A stretch of DNA of 64,000 bases from an uncultured Clostridium sp. (GCA_900553685.1 USEI01000008.1:10557-74556), one strand, 5' to 3'. Positions 34,970-43,704 are shown, counted from the first letter of the stretch. Notes: generated by a model from the sequence alone, not told the origin. Numbers and translations: made by a program.

Positions 34970-35863
34970 TTATCTAGACATATTATAATCAGAATTTCCT
35001 GCTATATAACTTGTTTCTCCTTTTTCGTCAGATAATTTATTTTTTCTTGATTTAATATGATTTACTTCACAATATCTATTTTTAAATCTTACTTCATTCT
35101 TTAATAAATTTCTCATATCTTTTAAAAAAGTTTTATAAGTTTCATCCTCCAAAAACATATTTTCCGGTTTTTCTTTACTATATCTTTTAGTTAATCTTTT
35201 AAAAGTAAAATCTAAAAAATCTTCAACATTTTCGTCTGGAGTTCTCCACTTTCCAACAAAAAAACTTCTTATAAAAACAATTTCTATTCTAGTATTTCTA
35301 TCAGCTGATGAAACTAATTTTCCATATATACTTCTTGGAACATCTTCTAAAGAAGAACGATGATCTTCTATTGCTTCTTTTATAATATTTCTTTGCTCAT
35401 CTGTAAAAAATTTTTTCATATCTTCGTTTTCTATAAAAATTTTTGCAGCAATCAAATTATGATTTTCATGATCTATATATTTTCCAACATCATGGCAAGC
35501 AGTTATCGCATAAATCATATTTTCATCTAAACCTAATTTTAATGTGCTATTTAAATCAAAACCTCTCCTTATTACTTCTCTAATATGTAATATTCCATGA
35601 CCTTGATCGTTTTTTTCATATTCAGGAAAAATGTTCCTTTCAATATATTTTTTAAGTTCTGGATTTACATTTTTAGTATAAAAGTCATATTCGTTAATAT
35701 TATTTGCTTTTAAAATTCGTACTCTAAAGTCTTCAAAAGAATCTATATCTGAAGTTTTTACAGTTTTAAATGCCTCTTGTAATAATTCATCTAAAGACAT
35801 ATCTGGATTTTCTTTTTTTACTTTTTCATATAATTCTTTCAATACTCTGTCACTTAAATTCAT
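34970..35863 (-). CDS. HD-domain phosphohydrolase
   Basis: A 297-residue protein. The N-terminal 50 residues are helical. The HD domain follows: GHGILHIREVI, then CHDVGKYIDHENH with the HD pair, DHRSSLEDVPR and SSADRNTR. Metal-dependent hydrolysis of a nucleotide or phosphate ester is expected; the substrate is unknown. The ATG at 35863 follows AAGGAG and begins 14 bases after the rsuA-type gene, so they are probably cotranscribed with the redox genes downstream. Confidence 0.87.
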   Translation of the reverse strand: MNLSDRVLKELYEKVKKENPDMSLDELLQEAFKTVKTSDIDSFEDFRVRILKANNINEYDFYTKNVNPELKKYIERNIFPEYEKNDQGHGILHIREVIRRGFDLNSTLKLGLDENMIYAITACHDVGKYIDHENHNLIAAKIFIENEDMKKFFTDEQRNIIKEAIEDHRSSLEDVPRSIYGKLVSSADRNTRIEIVFIRSFFVGKWRTPDENVEDFLDFTFKRLTKRYSKEKPENMFLEDETYKTFLKDMRNLLKNEVRFKNRYCEVNHIKSRKNKLSDEKGETSYIAGNSDYNMSR

Positions 35864-35877
35864 TTTAACATAACTCC

Positions 35878-36582
35878 TTAATATTTTTCTTGTAGTTTAT
35901 CTATTTCTTCTTTTGTTAATTCTCTACATTCACCTGGTTTTAAATCTTTAGGTAATAATAAATTTCCCATACAAATCCTATGAAGATTTATAACTTTTGC
36001 TCCAAAACAGGCAAACATTCTTTTAATTTGATGATATCTGCCTTCTGTTAAAGTTACAATACCAATTTTTTCGTCTAAAATCTTTAACATGCTTGGCTTG
36101 CAAATACCATCTTTTAACACTACTCCTTTTTTAAAAGCTTCTATCATCTTTTCTGTCATCTTAATATCTATTTCAACTTTATAAGTTTTTTTAACATGTT
36201 TCTTTGGAGATAATATGTCATGTGCAAAATTTCCATCATTTGTAATTATCATTAAGCCAGTAGTATCTTTATCTAATCTTCCAGCCGGAAATAAGTCTTT
36301 ATGAAATAAACTTTCTGGCACTAAATCCAAAACAGTTTTATCCCTTTTGTCCTCTGTTGAAGAAACATATCCTTTAGGTTTATTTAAAATTAAATAAATT
36401 TTATTTTTAATTTTAATTTCTGTTCCATCTATTTCAATTTTTGTATTATCAATATCAATTTTTGTATCTGACTTATTAATCTTTTTCCCATTAATACTTA
36501 TTCTTCCAGCAGACACTAATTTTTTTACTTCTTTTCTTGAATATCTACCTTGAGAAGCTATAATTTTATCTAGTCTTTCCAA
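35878..36582 (-). CDS. rsuA: 16S rRNA pseudouridine synthase, RsuA family
   Basis: Forms pseudouridine in small-subunit rRNA (position 516 for RsuA). The N-terminal S4 domain begins LDKIIASQGRYSRKEVKKLV, and the catalytic segment GRLDKDTTGLMIITNDG carries the essential Asp. RYHQIKRMFACFGAKVINLHRI completes the family pattern. The start is most likely the TTG at 36582, which has GGAGG five bases ahead; the longer TTG frame at 36594 contains that ribosome-binding site. This gives 234 residues. Confidence 0.92.
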   Translation of the reverse strand: MERLDKIIASQGRYSRKEVKKLVSAGRISINGKKINKSDTKIDIDNTKIEIDGTEIKIKNKIYLILNKPKGYVSSTEDKRDKTVLDLVPESLFHKDLFPAGRLDKDTTGLMIITNDGNFAHDILSPKKHVKKTYKVEIDIKMTEKMIEAFKKGVVLKDGICKPSMLKILDEKIGIVTLTEGRYHQIKRMFACFGAKVINLHRICMGNLLLPKDLKPGECRELTKEEIDKLQEKY

Positions 36583-36813
36583 ATTTTCCTCCAATTTTTA
36601 TTTTAAAGCATTATATCATATTATTTTATTTAAATCATCAATATTCTTATTATTTAATTAATTATTTTTATTACTTTGTAGTTTATTACTTTATATTATC
36701 ATTTCATTTTAATTTACGCTTTTAACTTTTATTTTAATTTTAGTTTCAATCTTTATATATATTATTATATTATTATTCTATATTATAATCTAATTTTATG
36801 TTGTAACTATAAG

Positions 36814-36847
36814 AAAATGGGAATGTGCTTTCACACATTCCCATTTT
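36814..36847. terminator. Strong terminator after the CofE-like gene
   Basis: Perfect 14-bp stem AAAATGGGAATGTG / CACATTCCCATTTT with a 6-base loop and T-runs on both sides, so it can act in both directions. It ends the minus-strand CofE-like gene. Confidence 0.9.
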
Positions 36848-36883
36848 TTTAAAACTTCACAAGCGCAAAGTTTTACATCTGAA

Positions 36884-38068
36884 TTACTTCAAATAACCTA
36901 AAACGTACACAACTGGTGTGCACTCATCACCGCTACCTGTGGTAAGGTCTGCAAGAGAAGCAATAAGATCTGTAATCTGACGAGGTGTTGTTCCAAGTGA
37001 CATTTCATCTGTAACATCATCAGATTGCATTCTTTTCTTTTTCTCTTCGGCAATGATATTGGCAAGTTCTTCAGGAGTTGCATCAGGATGCTGACTTGCA
37101 ATATACTTGGCTTTAACCTCTTTAGGTGTTCCTCCAAGCCCTGCTGTTGCTCCAAGACAACTAACTGGATCTGCAAGTTCCCAGATTCCTCCCACAGGGT
37201 CTTTAAATGCTCCATCTCCATAGACAAAAACTTCAACATTTGTGCCGTAATCATCTTTGATTTTTTTCTGAAGATTCTCTACAAACTGCTGAGCTCCCAA
37301 AGGCATCAATTTGATTACTCCGTCACCCATCATATTGCTACCAAGAAGTCCATACTCGCTAAACCCAGAACCATCTACTGATTCTGATAAAATATCAGTC
37401 AAGTCATAAACTCTCTCGGCGCCATATTCTTTCATGAGTTTTTTCTGTAAAGTTCTTGCCTCTTCTCTGATAGTACAAACAAGCACATTCTTACAGAAGT
37501 TTGCCATTTTAAGATCATTTACAAGGATTACTTCTGCCTTGCCATTGCAAGCTTTTTCAAATTCCTCAATATAATCTTTTCCTGTAAATGGATGTACCGG
37601 CTTGCCGAATCGTGCGTAAAACTCTTCAGAAGTAAAAGCATCCCCATAAGGTTCTACTCCAGCTTCCAAAAGAGCCTCTTCAGAAACTAAACGATTTCCT
37701 ACTTCATCACAGGGATATGATAACGCTACATAAATTTTCTCAATCTGTGGCATCTCTGCAATAGCTTTCGGAATATTCATGAAACGGTTTCTGCTTTGAA
37801 TTGGAAAAAGAAGAGTAAGTTCTCTTTCACCAGGGTATAGTCTTGCAATTTCAGCCTGAATATCTTCAGGTTTTGCATAGTTTCCCTGTGAAATTGCAAG
37901 TACTGCTTCAGTAACTCCAATCACTGCTTTCTCATGAAACTGTCCCACAGCTGCTAAGCAGGAGTCGATAACAATTTTAGTTAAATCGTCTCCTGTTCGG
38001 ATGATAGGTGTTTTGATACCCATAGATATCCTTCCCATACATCCTGTGTTAAGGTTAATTTGATTCAT
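36884..38068 (-). CDS. Coenzyme F420-0:L-glutamate ligase family (CofE-like) protein
   Basis: A 394-residue protein of the CofE-like family (PF01996), which in methanogens and actinobacteria adds glutamate to F420-0. Visible features are the N-terminal IKTPIIRTGDDL, DSCLAAVG, ISQGNYA and the glycine-rich VSCLGATAGLGGTP. Firmicutes carry divergent members without F420 genes, and none is nearby, so the ligase substrate here is unknown. The start is ATG 38068, eight bases after AGGAGG; an ATG at 38074 is too close. Clearly richer in G+C than the neighbours, with its own promoter and a strong terminator. Confidence 0.75.
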   Translation of the reverse strand: MNQINLNTGCMGRISMGIKTPIIRTGDDLTKIVIDSCLAAVGQFHEKAVIGVTEAVLAISQGNYAKPEDIQAEIARLYPGERELTLLFPIQSRNRFMNIPKAIAEMPQIEKIYVALSYPCDEVGNRLVSEEALLEAGVEPYGDAFTSEEFYARFGKPVHPFTGKDYIEEFEKACNGKAEVILVNDLKMANFCKNVLVCTIREEARTLQKKLMKEYGAERVYDLTDILSESVDGSGFSEYGLLGSNMMGDGVIKLMPLGAQQFVENLQKKIKDDYGTNVEVFVYGDGAFKDPVGGIWELADPVSCLGATAGLGGTPKEVKAKYIASQHPDATPEELANIIAEEKKKRMQSDDVTDEMSLGTTPRQITDLIASLADLTTGSGDECTPVVYVLGYLK

Positions 38069-38134
38069 CCACATTACCTCCTAAAGTATTATTTGGATTT
38101 CGTGTAACCTACAATCAACTCTGATTGCTACATA

Positions 38135-38163
38135 ATTTTATCATTTAAGAACTGTGCTGTCAT
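38135..38163 (-). promoter_or_regulatory. Promoter of the CofE-like gene
   Basis: ATGACA (38163-38158), 17-base spacer, TAAAAT (38140-38135) on the minus strand, about 67 bases before the start codon. Confidence 0.6.
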
Positions 38164-38267
38164 CCATTATTGTAAACCAAGTTATTTTAGTGATTCACAA
38201 AATCCTATTGCTATCTTAACTTAAATAAAAATTTAAAATTTTATTTAAACTTTAAAGACAAATTAAA

Positions 38268-38309
38268 AGAATATAACTCTTAGAAATTATTTTCTAAAAG
38301 TTATATTCT
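38268..38309. terminator. Long A/T hairpin with T-runs on both sides
   Basis: Stem AGAATATAACT / AGTTATATTCT with an inner TTAGAAA / TTTCTAA pair. TTTTAATTT follows on the minus strand and ACTTTTTTTAT on the plus strand. Probable terminator for minus-strand transcripts from 38534 or from the small ORF at 38294. Confidence 0.55.
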
Positions 38310-38443
38310 ACTTTTTTTATATATTCTATTTTTAAATATGGTCTTAGCCTATATTTTTTATTTAAATTTATACAAATACTCCTATATTTCAGACTTTGTA
38401 GATATTTACTTAATTTTAAATATATGGCATTTTTGAAATTCAT
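38294..38443 (-). CDS. Possible small basic protein
   Basis: A 49-codon ORF with AAGGG seven bases before an ATG at 38443. The product is strongly basic (nine Lys and three Arg) with several Tyr, for example LSKYLQSLKYR. The stop codon falls inside the hairpin at 38268-38309. A TTGCAT-17-TATTAT pair lies upstream, but its start point would fall within the ribosome-binding site, so that promoter is doubtful. It is the only candidate gene in the 465-base gap between 38068 and 38534; it may equally be non-coding. Confidence 0.3.
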   Translation of the reverse strand: MNFKNAIYLKLSKYLQSLKYRSICINLNKKYRLRPYLKIEYIKKVEYNF

Positions 38444-38533
38444 TTTTATTCCCTTAATAATAATATCAATATATCATCTAAAATGCAATATCAAAATTTA
38501 ATATTTTTATAAAAATAAAATATTTTGTATTTT

Positions 38534-38731
38534 CTAATTCTTATCTATTAAATCATATCTTTTAAAAATAGTAATTATCATACTATAAACCAATTTTTTT
38601 CCTAATAATTCTCTAAATTTTGTTGTTTTCATTTTTCCTTCATTTCTTAAGATTTCAAGTTCATTCCCTATTTTTTCATATCCTTCAACTATTTCAGTAA
38701 GTGCTTTTTCAAATCTTTCTAATCTATCCAT
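38534..38731 (-). CDS. Small protein of unknown function
   Basis: A 65-residue, highly charged, helical protein (RLERFEKALTEIVEGYEKIG, then KTTKFRELLGKKLVYSMIIT). Not recognised. A clear AAGGAG five bases ahead of the ATG supports translation. It follows the truncated GNAT gene by about 36 bases and may share its transcript. Confidence 0.6.
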   Translation of the reverse strand: MDRLERFEKALTEIVEGYEKIGNELEILRNEGKMKTTKFRELLGKKLVYSMIITIFKRYDLIDKN

Positions 38732-38767
38732 ATTAACTCCTTTTATTAAAATGTATTATTAGCTTAA

Positions 38768-39139
38768 TTACATATTACTTAATGTTTCTATATAGCAAGT
38801 ATCATAATATTTTTTAGCATATTCTAAAGCAATATTCATAAGTCTTTTAGCTATTCCTGTTCCCCTTATTTCTTGAACACAATACATTTTCTGAAGCTCG
38901 CAAACTCTTTCAATTTCTCTTTCTCCAATTCCACATCCACCTAAAACATTGTCTTTTTCATCTACAATTACCCAATATTTATTTCCTTCTGTTTTATACT
39001 CCTCTGATAACTTGTTAAGACAAGGATCGGCCCAAGCTAGTCCTTCCCTATTCCCTCCAAATTCTATTAAACAATTTCTTATAATTTTTTCTATTTGTGT
39101 ATTATCTTTTTCTTGAATTTCCCTAATTTTTAAATTCAT
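38768..39139 (-). CDS. GNAT N-acetyltransferase, C-terminally truncated
   Basis: N-acetyltransferase of the GNAT superfamily. The acetyl-CoA loop region is present (MYCVQEIRGTGIAKRLMNIAL, with the QEIRGTGIA variant of the Q/RxxGxG/A motif). The protein stops at 123 residues, right after CYIETLSNM. In similar proteins another 35-40 residues, including the Tyr-Gly-Phe strand that completes the fold, would follow. No continuation is seen in another frame, so a deletion or nonsense truncation rather than a simple frameshift is likely. Probably non-functional. Confidence 0.65.
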   Translation of the reverse strand: MNLKIREIQEKDNTQIEKIIRNCLIEFGGNREGLAWADPCLNKLSEEYKTEGNKYWVIVDEKDNVLGGCGIGEREIERVCELQKMYCVQEIRGTGIAKRLMNIALEYAKKYYDTCYIETLSNM

Positions 39140-39254
39140 CTCTTATTTTCCTACCTTATATTAATCAATTTTATTCTAACATTTATTTTACTAAAATATT
39201 ATAACACAATTTTAAATTATAAAAAATAATTACTCTATTAAGTTATAAAAGTTT

Positions 39255-40769
39255 TTAAAACTCTATCACTCTTGTACATACCTCTTCTATAAATTTTCTG
39301 TCATGTGAAACACTTATAATAGTGCCTTCAAAATTTTTAAGTAAATTTCTTATTACTGGATTTGAAAGAGGGCTTAAATTTCTTGTTGGTTCATCTAAAA
39401 TTAAAACATTTGCTTTTTCTAAAATTAATTTAACAATAAAAAGTTTGGCTTTTTGACCTCCACTTAAATCTATTACAGATGATTTTATTTCGTCATCTGT
39501 AAATTTCATCGAAAATAAATATGTTCTAATATTTGTTTCTTCCTCTTTTGTATAATCATTTCTTAGAAACTCTAATACCGTATCTTCAGAATTTAATAAA
39601 TCATCATAATTCTGAGGCATATATCCTACTTTTAAATCTGTTCGATTTTTCATATTATCATAAATTTTCTTTATTAAAGTAGTTTTTCCTGATCCATTTT
39701 TTCCTATAATACAAACTTTTTCTTTTCCTATAATCTTAATATGAATATTTTCTTTTAAAATAATATTTTGAACCTCTAATTTTTCTAAAGATAAATCTAA
39801 AACAATTTTTGAATTATGAATTTCATCCTCATTATGAAATTTTGCAAAAATTTTTTCTTCTACATCAGGTACTTCTACCAGCTCTTTATCTTGAACTCTA
39901 TTTTTCATAGCTTTAACATTTTTCATCTTCTTTTTTAATAATCTTGCACCCCCTGGATTTTGTCTACTTATAGTTTCTAAATCATGCCTTACACTATTAT
40001 ATATATCATTTATTCTATTAAGCTGTTTTTCTTGTTCTCTTTTTTCATATTTTGAAATTTGATATTGTTTCTCTATTAAATAATTTCTTCTTTCCACATA
40101 TTCTTTATATCCAATATGTTCAAAGGTATATTTGGCTCTGGTTTTATTATTTATTTGTTCTAAATGCAGAATTCCATTTGCCACTTTTTCAAGTAAAACT
40201 TCATCATGTGATATAAAAATAATAGGTAGATTTGAATTTAATATAAATTTTTCTAACCATTCCAAAGTTTCTATGTCAATATCATTTGTTGGTTCATCTA
40301 ATAAAAGTAAATCTGGTGAATTTAATAATATTTTAGCTATTTGAATTTTTACCTTTTCTCCACCGCTTAAATTTCCAATTAACTTATCTTTAAATTTATC
40401 ATAATCTAAATTTAACATCTCAAAAATTTCATTTAATTTATAGATTTCTGCATATTTTTCATAGTCAATTTCTGAATTAGATGATTTTTTAACAAAATAA
40501 TCTTCTACAATCTGATTTTCCCAGTTACTTTCTAAAAACTGTTCTAAATAACCTATATTTAAATTATTTTTTATTATCTTTCCTGTTACAAAAGCATAAT
40601 CTTGAATTAAATCTTGATTATAAATGCATTTTAACAAAGTTGATTTGCCATTTCCTTCTTCACCAATTATTGCGAGTTTATCATTTTTATTTACACTAAA
40701 ACTTAAGTCTTTAATAATCTCTTTTTCACTTTTAATAGTTTTAATAGTTAAATTTTTTACCTCTAACAT
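39255..40769 (-). CDS. ABC-F family ATP-binding protein, probable ribosome protection factor
   Basis: A 504-residue soluble protein with two ABC ATPase domains and no membrane segment. Domain 1: Walker A GEEGNGKST, signature LSGGEKVK, Walker B LLLLDEPTND. Domain 2: Walker A GKNGSGKTT, signature LSGGQKAK, Walker B VLILDEPTRN. The inter-domain linker (about 225-300) contains RQNPGGARLLKKKMKNVKAM, as in antibiotic-resistance-type ABC-F proteins. Such proteins bind the ribosomal E site and displace peptidyl-transferase antibiotics. The start at 40769 has AAGGAGG; the longer frame to 40802 would cross the attenuator hairpin. The leader peptide and attenuator suggest induction by ribosome-stalling antibiotics. 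Confidence 0.88.
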   Translation of the reverse strand: MLEVKNLTIKTIKSEKEIIKDLSFSVNKNDKLAIIGEEGNGKSTLLKCIYNQDLIQDYAFVTGKIIKNNLNIGYLEQFLESNWENQIVEDYFVKKSSNSEIDYEKYAEIYKLNEIFEMLNLDYDKFKDKLIGNLSGGEKVKIQIAKILLNSPDLLLLDEPTNDIDIETLEWLEKFILNSNLPIIFISHDEVLLEKVANGILHLEQINNKTRAKYTFEHIGYKEYVERRNYLIEKQYQISKYEKREQEKQLNRINDIYNSVRHDLETISRQNPGGARLLKKKMKNVKAMKNRVQDKELVEVPDVEEKIFAKFHNEDEIHNSKIVLDLSLEKLEVQNIILKENIHIKIIGKEKVCIIGKNGSGKTTLIKKIYDNMKNRTDLKVGYMPQNYDDLLNSEDTVLEFLRNDYTKEEETNIRTYLFSMKFTDDEIKSSVIDLSGGQKAKLFIVKLILEKANVLILDEPTRNLSPLSNPVIRNLLKNFEGTIISVSHDRKFIEEVCTRVIEF

Positions 40770-40794
40770 ACTACCTCCTTCATAAGACAAAATA

Positions 40795-40831
40795 ATGCAC
40801 AATGACTAATTTAAATTTAGTTATTGTGCAT
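40795..40831 (-). terminator. Attenuator hairpin in the ABC-F leader
   Basis: Stem ATGCACAAT / ATTGTGCAT plus an inner ACTAA pair, followed on the minus strand by TATTTTGTC and then the AAGGAGG of the ABC-F gene. The arm on the minus strand contains AACTAAA (plus 40816-40822), which can instead pair with TTTAGTT (plus 40936-40942) in the leader. Confidence 0.7.
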
Positions 40832-40964
40832 AATACTTTTATCTTAAATTTTTAATTAAATTAATTAAATTTATAAATCTAACTATTAAATCTTTTAACT
40901 CTTTAAATATTAAAATTGCATAATAATCCTTTAAAAACTAAACCTAAACTAGTTTTGCACATAT

Positions 40965-40994
40965 TTAGTTATTTTTAAAAGAATTAATATACAT
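40965..40994 (-). CDS. Nine-residue leader peptide of the ABC-F gene
   Basis: ATG at 40994 after an excellent TTGGAGGTG ribosome-binding site; the peptide reads MYINSFKNN and stops at TAA. The stop codon overlaps AACTAAA, which pairs with TTTAGTT about 20 bases on; that TTTAGTT can also pair with AACTAAA in the terminator arm. A ribosome stalled on the short ORF would switch between these structures. This is the arrangement known for vmlR/vga/erm-type leaders. Confidence 0.7.
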   Translation of the reverse strand: MYINSFKNN

Positions 40995-41022
40995 TTTACA
41001 CCTCCAAATTTAATCTATTTAT

Positions 41023-41051
41023 ATGTTAGCATATGAAAATTTATTTGTCAA
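41023..41051 (-). promoter_or_regulatory. Promoter of the ABC-F leader transcript
   Basis: TTGACA (41051-41046), 17-base spacer, TAACAT (41028-41023). The expected start lies a few bases before the leader-peptide ribosome-binding site. Confidence 0.85.
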
Positions 41052-41106
41052 ATAATTATAATATTAATATTTTAATTGTTCTTTATTTATAAAATTTTTG
41101 TATAGC

Positions 41107-41139
41107 TTATTTGTATATTTTATCTGAATATACAAATAA
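41107..41139. terminator. Hairpin after the ABC permease gene
   Basis: 12-bp A/T stem TTATTTGTATAT / ATATACAAATAA. It may end the ABC exporter operon, but the following U-tract is displaced (GCTATACAAAAATTTT). Confidence 0.35.
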
Positions 41140-41186
41140 ACTTTTCCATATTTCACATTTTCTATTTGAATTTCATTTACTATTTA

Positions 41187-42848
41187 CTATAATATTTTAT
41201 TTGCTAATTCTCTTTGATTTTTATATAAATATATATTTGTAAAACATGCTGCAAGTGAAAAAATTATTATTAAACTTCCTAAACCAATATATATGTTTAA
41301 ATTTTTAAAAAGTATAGATATTAAAACTAATATTCCTATATTAATTAATCCAACTATAGCTGGAAATATTAAATTAAAGTTTTGTTTTACAACAGCATAT
41401 TCTGAATCCCATTCTAGTTTTGGTCTTTTTAAATCTATAATAATCATTAACATACTTTGAAATAAACTCATTAAACTAGAAACAGCAAAAATTGCTATTA
41501 ATACACTAATATTAAATTTTAATATTATTTGAGCTATTATTAAAGTAATTACTATTGAAAATAAACTCATTATCATATTAGGCACAATTTTATAAATATA
41601 TTGTTTATATAAAGAAACAGGAATATATTTAATAAAAACTGCATTTGAGCCATCTCTCGAAATTGCTGTTATTGAAATATAGATAAACATTGTAAAAAAT
41701 TCTATAATTCCAAGAACTATACTTGCTATTTGAATTGAATTTACATTAATAACACTAAATAATAATTGAAATCCTTCTTTCTGTATGCTATTTGTTTGTA
41801 AATAAACAATTCCTATCATTATAATTGGTATAAAAATTGCAGGAGCTAAACATTGCATTAAAAAAACTGGATTTCTTGCTAATATTTTAAATTCTTTTCC
41901 TATATAAGTTTTATATAATTTACTATTTTTATAATCATTTTCTTTTAATCTTATCTTAGTTTTTCTACTATTTCCGCTAAATAAATTTCCGACTAGCCCT
42001 TTTAAATAAATTTTATTTGCAATAAATAAATATATTCCAAAAGCTACTGCAGTTATTAAAAAGGTTTTTATAATTTCTATCGCTACAACAAATATATTTT
42101 CTGAAGTTAACGCATTTACTAAAAAATCCAAACTAGGAAAATATCCTTTTATAAGTTCTAGCATTCCATTGGCTTTCATCAGCATTTGAGCCATCTGCTC
42201 ATTTGTCATTTCACCACTTATACTACCAGAAGCAAGTGATATTGCAATAATTAAAATTAAAGCTAATATTGTTGCTATAATTTGAAATCGATTCTTATTT
42301 TTAGCAAATCTAGCAAAACTCATAATGATCATAATTACTGTGGATACTAATAAAATCGGAAGTATTGGAATTAATATTAAAGCTATAAGCATTGTTATAT
42401 AATATAAAATTCCTGAACCTGTTTGATATCCATACATTACTAATGGTACAAACCCAATAAAAAATTCAATAATATATTCTAATAAAATAAGTACTATCGT
42501 TCTTGCTGATATAATTTGATATGGTTTTAAAGGAAGTGGCAAAATAAACTCACTATCTTTTGTAAAATATAATGAATTTATACTAGAAAAAATTGATTGA
42601 AAAGCTGCAAAGCCAATTATCCCCAATAATATCATGCCAATAAAAACTTTTTCTTGATGTATTTTTATAAATCCATCTATCAGGTTATAACTTAAGAAAG
42701 CAAATATAGCAATTAAATATAAGATTAGCATAAAATATAGTACTTTAGGTAATTTCTTTTTACTTCCTGTTTGTATTCCCATTTTACTATTATAATTTGA
42801 AAAAGAACTTTTTAAAAATACATTTGTAAGCGCAATTATTTTTTTCAT
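41187..42848 (-). CDS. ABC-2 type exporter permease, large form
   Basis: A 553-residue membrane protein with about twelve helices and no ATPase motif. It resembles the putative ABC exporter permeases of Clostridia that duplicate the six-helix ABC-2 core (for example SEFILPLPLKPYQIISAR in the first half and SNAVFIKYIPVSLYKQYI in the second). It follows the ATPase gene by 13 bases and must work with it. Substrate unknown. The ATG at 42848 follows AGAGGTG. Confidence 0.82.
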   Translation of the reverse strand: MKKIIALTNVFLKSSFSNYNSKMGIQTGSKKKLPKVLYFMLILYLIAIFAFLSYNLIDGFIKIHQEKVFIGMILLGIIGFAAFQSIFSSINSLYFTKDSEFILPLPLKPYQIISARTIVLILLEYIIEFFIGFVPLVMYGYQTGSGILYYITMLIALILIPILPILLVSTVIMIIMSFARFAKNKNRFQIIATILALILIIAISLASGSISGEMTNEQMAQMLMKANGMLELIKGYFPSLDFLVNALTSENIFVVAIEIIKTFLITAVAFGIYLFIANKIYLKGLVGNLFSGNSRKTKIRLKENDYKNSKLYKTYIGKEFKILARNPVFLMQCLAPAIFIPIIMIGIVYLQTNSIQKEGFQLLFSVINVNSIQIASIVLGIIEFFTMFIYISITAISRDGSNAVFIKYIPVSLYKQYIYKIVPNMIMSLFSIVITLIIAQIILKFNISVLIAIFAVSSLMSLFQSMLMIIIDLKRPKLEWDSEYAVVKQNFNLIFPAIVGLINIGILVLISILFKNLNIYIGLGSLIIIFSLAACFTNIYLYKNQRELANKIL

Positions 42849-42861
42849 TAATTTAACACCT

Positions 42862-43587
42862 CTATCCTTTTTCTGTAATTTCTAGGAATAATTCTTCTAA
42901 AGAACCATTTTCCTTAAATTTTTCCTTAAGTGCTTCAAAAGTTCCTACAAATACTAATTTTCCTTTATTTATAATTCCAACTCTATCACATAATTTTTCT
43001 GCAACTTCTAAAATATGTGTAGAAAAGAACACAGTTTTTCCAGATTTAGCATGCATTCTCATCATTTCCTTTAAATCAAAAGAAGATTTAGGATCTAAAC
43101 CAGTCATTGGTTCATCTAATATCCAATTTTTAGGTTCAGAAAGTAATGCCCCGCAAATTACTATTTTTTGTCTCATACCATGCGAATAACTTTGAATTTG
43201 CTCATTTAAATTTTCATATATTTCAAATTTTTTTGTTAATTCTTCAATTTTATTTTTTCTACTTTGTACATCAATATCATATATGTCTGCCATAAAATTT
43301 AAATATTCTATTCCTTTTAATTTTAAAAACATATCTGGACTATCTGGTACAAATCCAAAACTTTTTTTAGCTTTTAATGGATTCTTCTTTATATTATTTC
43401 CATCTATTAAAATTTCTCCTTCATCTGCATCTAAAATTCCAGTTATCATTCTTATAGTAGTTGTTTTTCCAGCGCCATTAGGTCCCAAAAATCCAAAAAT
43501 TTCTCCATTCTTTATCTCTAAGTTTAAATTATCTATAGATTTTTTTCCTTTTACATAAGATTTTGACACATTTTTAATTTCAATCAT
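42862..43587 (-). CDS. ABC transporter ATP-binding protein
   Basis: A 241-residue ABC ATPase: Walker A GPNGAGKTTT (about 35-44), Q-loop GFVPDSPD, signature SHGMRQK (a variant of LSGGQ with YSHGMRQKI), Walker B NWILDEPMTGLD, H-loop FFSTHIL. The SHGM signature is usual in ABC-2 exporters. First gene of a two-gene operon with the permease. The ATG follows GGAGG, and a consensus promoter lies upstream. Confidence 0.93.
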   Translation of the reverse strand: MIEIKNVSKSYVKGKKSIDNLNLEIKNGEIFGFLGPNGAGKTTTIRMITGILDADEGEILIDGNNIKKNPLKAKKSFGFVPDSPDMFLKLKGIEYLNFMADIYDIDVQSRKNKIEELTKKFEIYENLNEQIQSYSHGMRQKIVICGALLSEPKNWILDEPMTGLDPKSSFDLKEMMRMHAKSGKTVFFSTHILEVAEKLCDRVGIINKGKLVFVGTFEALKEKFKENGSLEELFLEITEKG

Positions 43588-43628
43588 TATATTCCTCCAA
43601 ATTATTGAATTAAATTATTTACTAAACA

Positions 43629-43657
43629 ATTATCATATTATATTTATTTTAAGTCAA
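43629..43657 (-). promoter_or_regulatory. Promoter of the ABC exporter operon
   Basis: TTGACT (43657-43652), 17-base spacer, GATAAT (43634-43629) on the minus strand. Confidence 0.75.
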
Positions 43658-43671
43658 TAGTATTTTAGAAA

Positions 43672-43704
43672 AAAGCACAAAAGAATATAAATCTTTTGCA
43701 CTTT
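43672..43704 (-). terminator. Terminator after the NUDIX gene
   Basis: Stem CAAAAGA / TCTTTTG extended past two mismatches by AAAG / CTTT, followed on the minus strand by TTTTTTCTAAAATA. Confidence 0.6.

Noticed and set aside
36898..37254. 118-codon frame inside the CofE-like gene
   Set aside because: Out-of-frame shadow of a GC-richer gene; Leu/Gln-rich with no family pattern.
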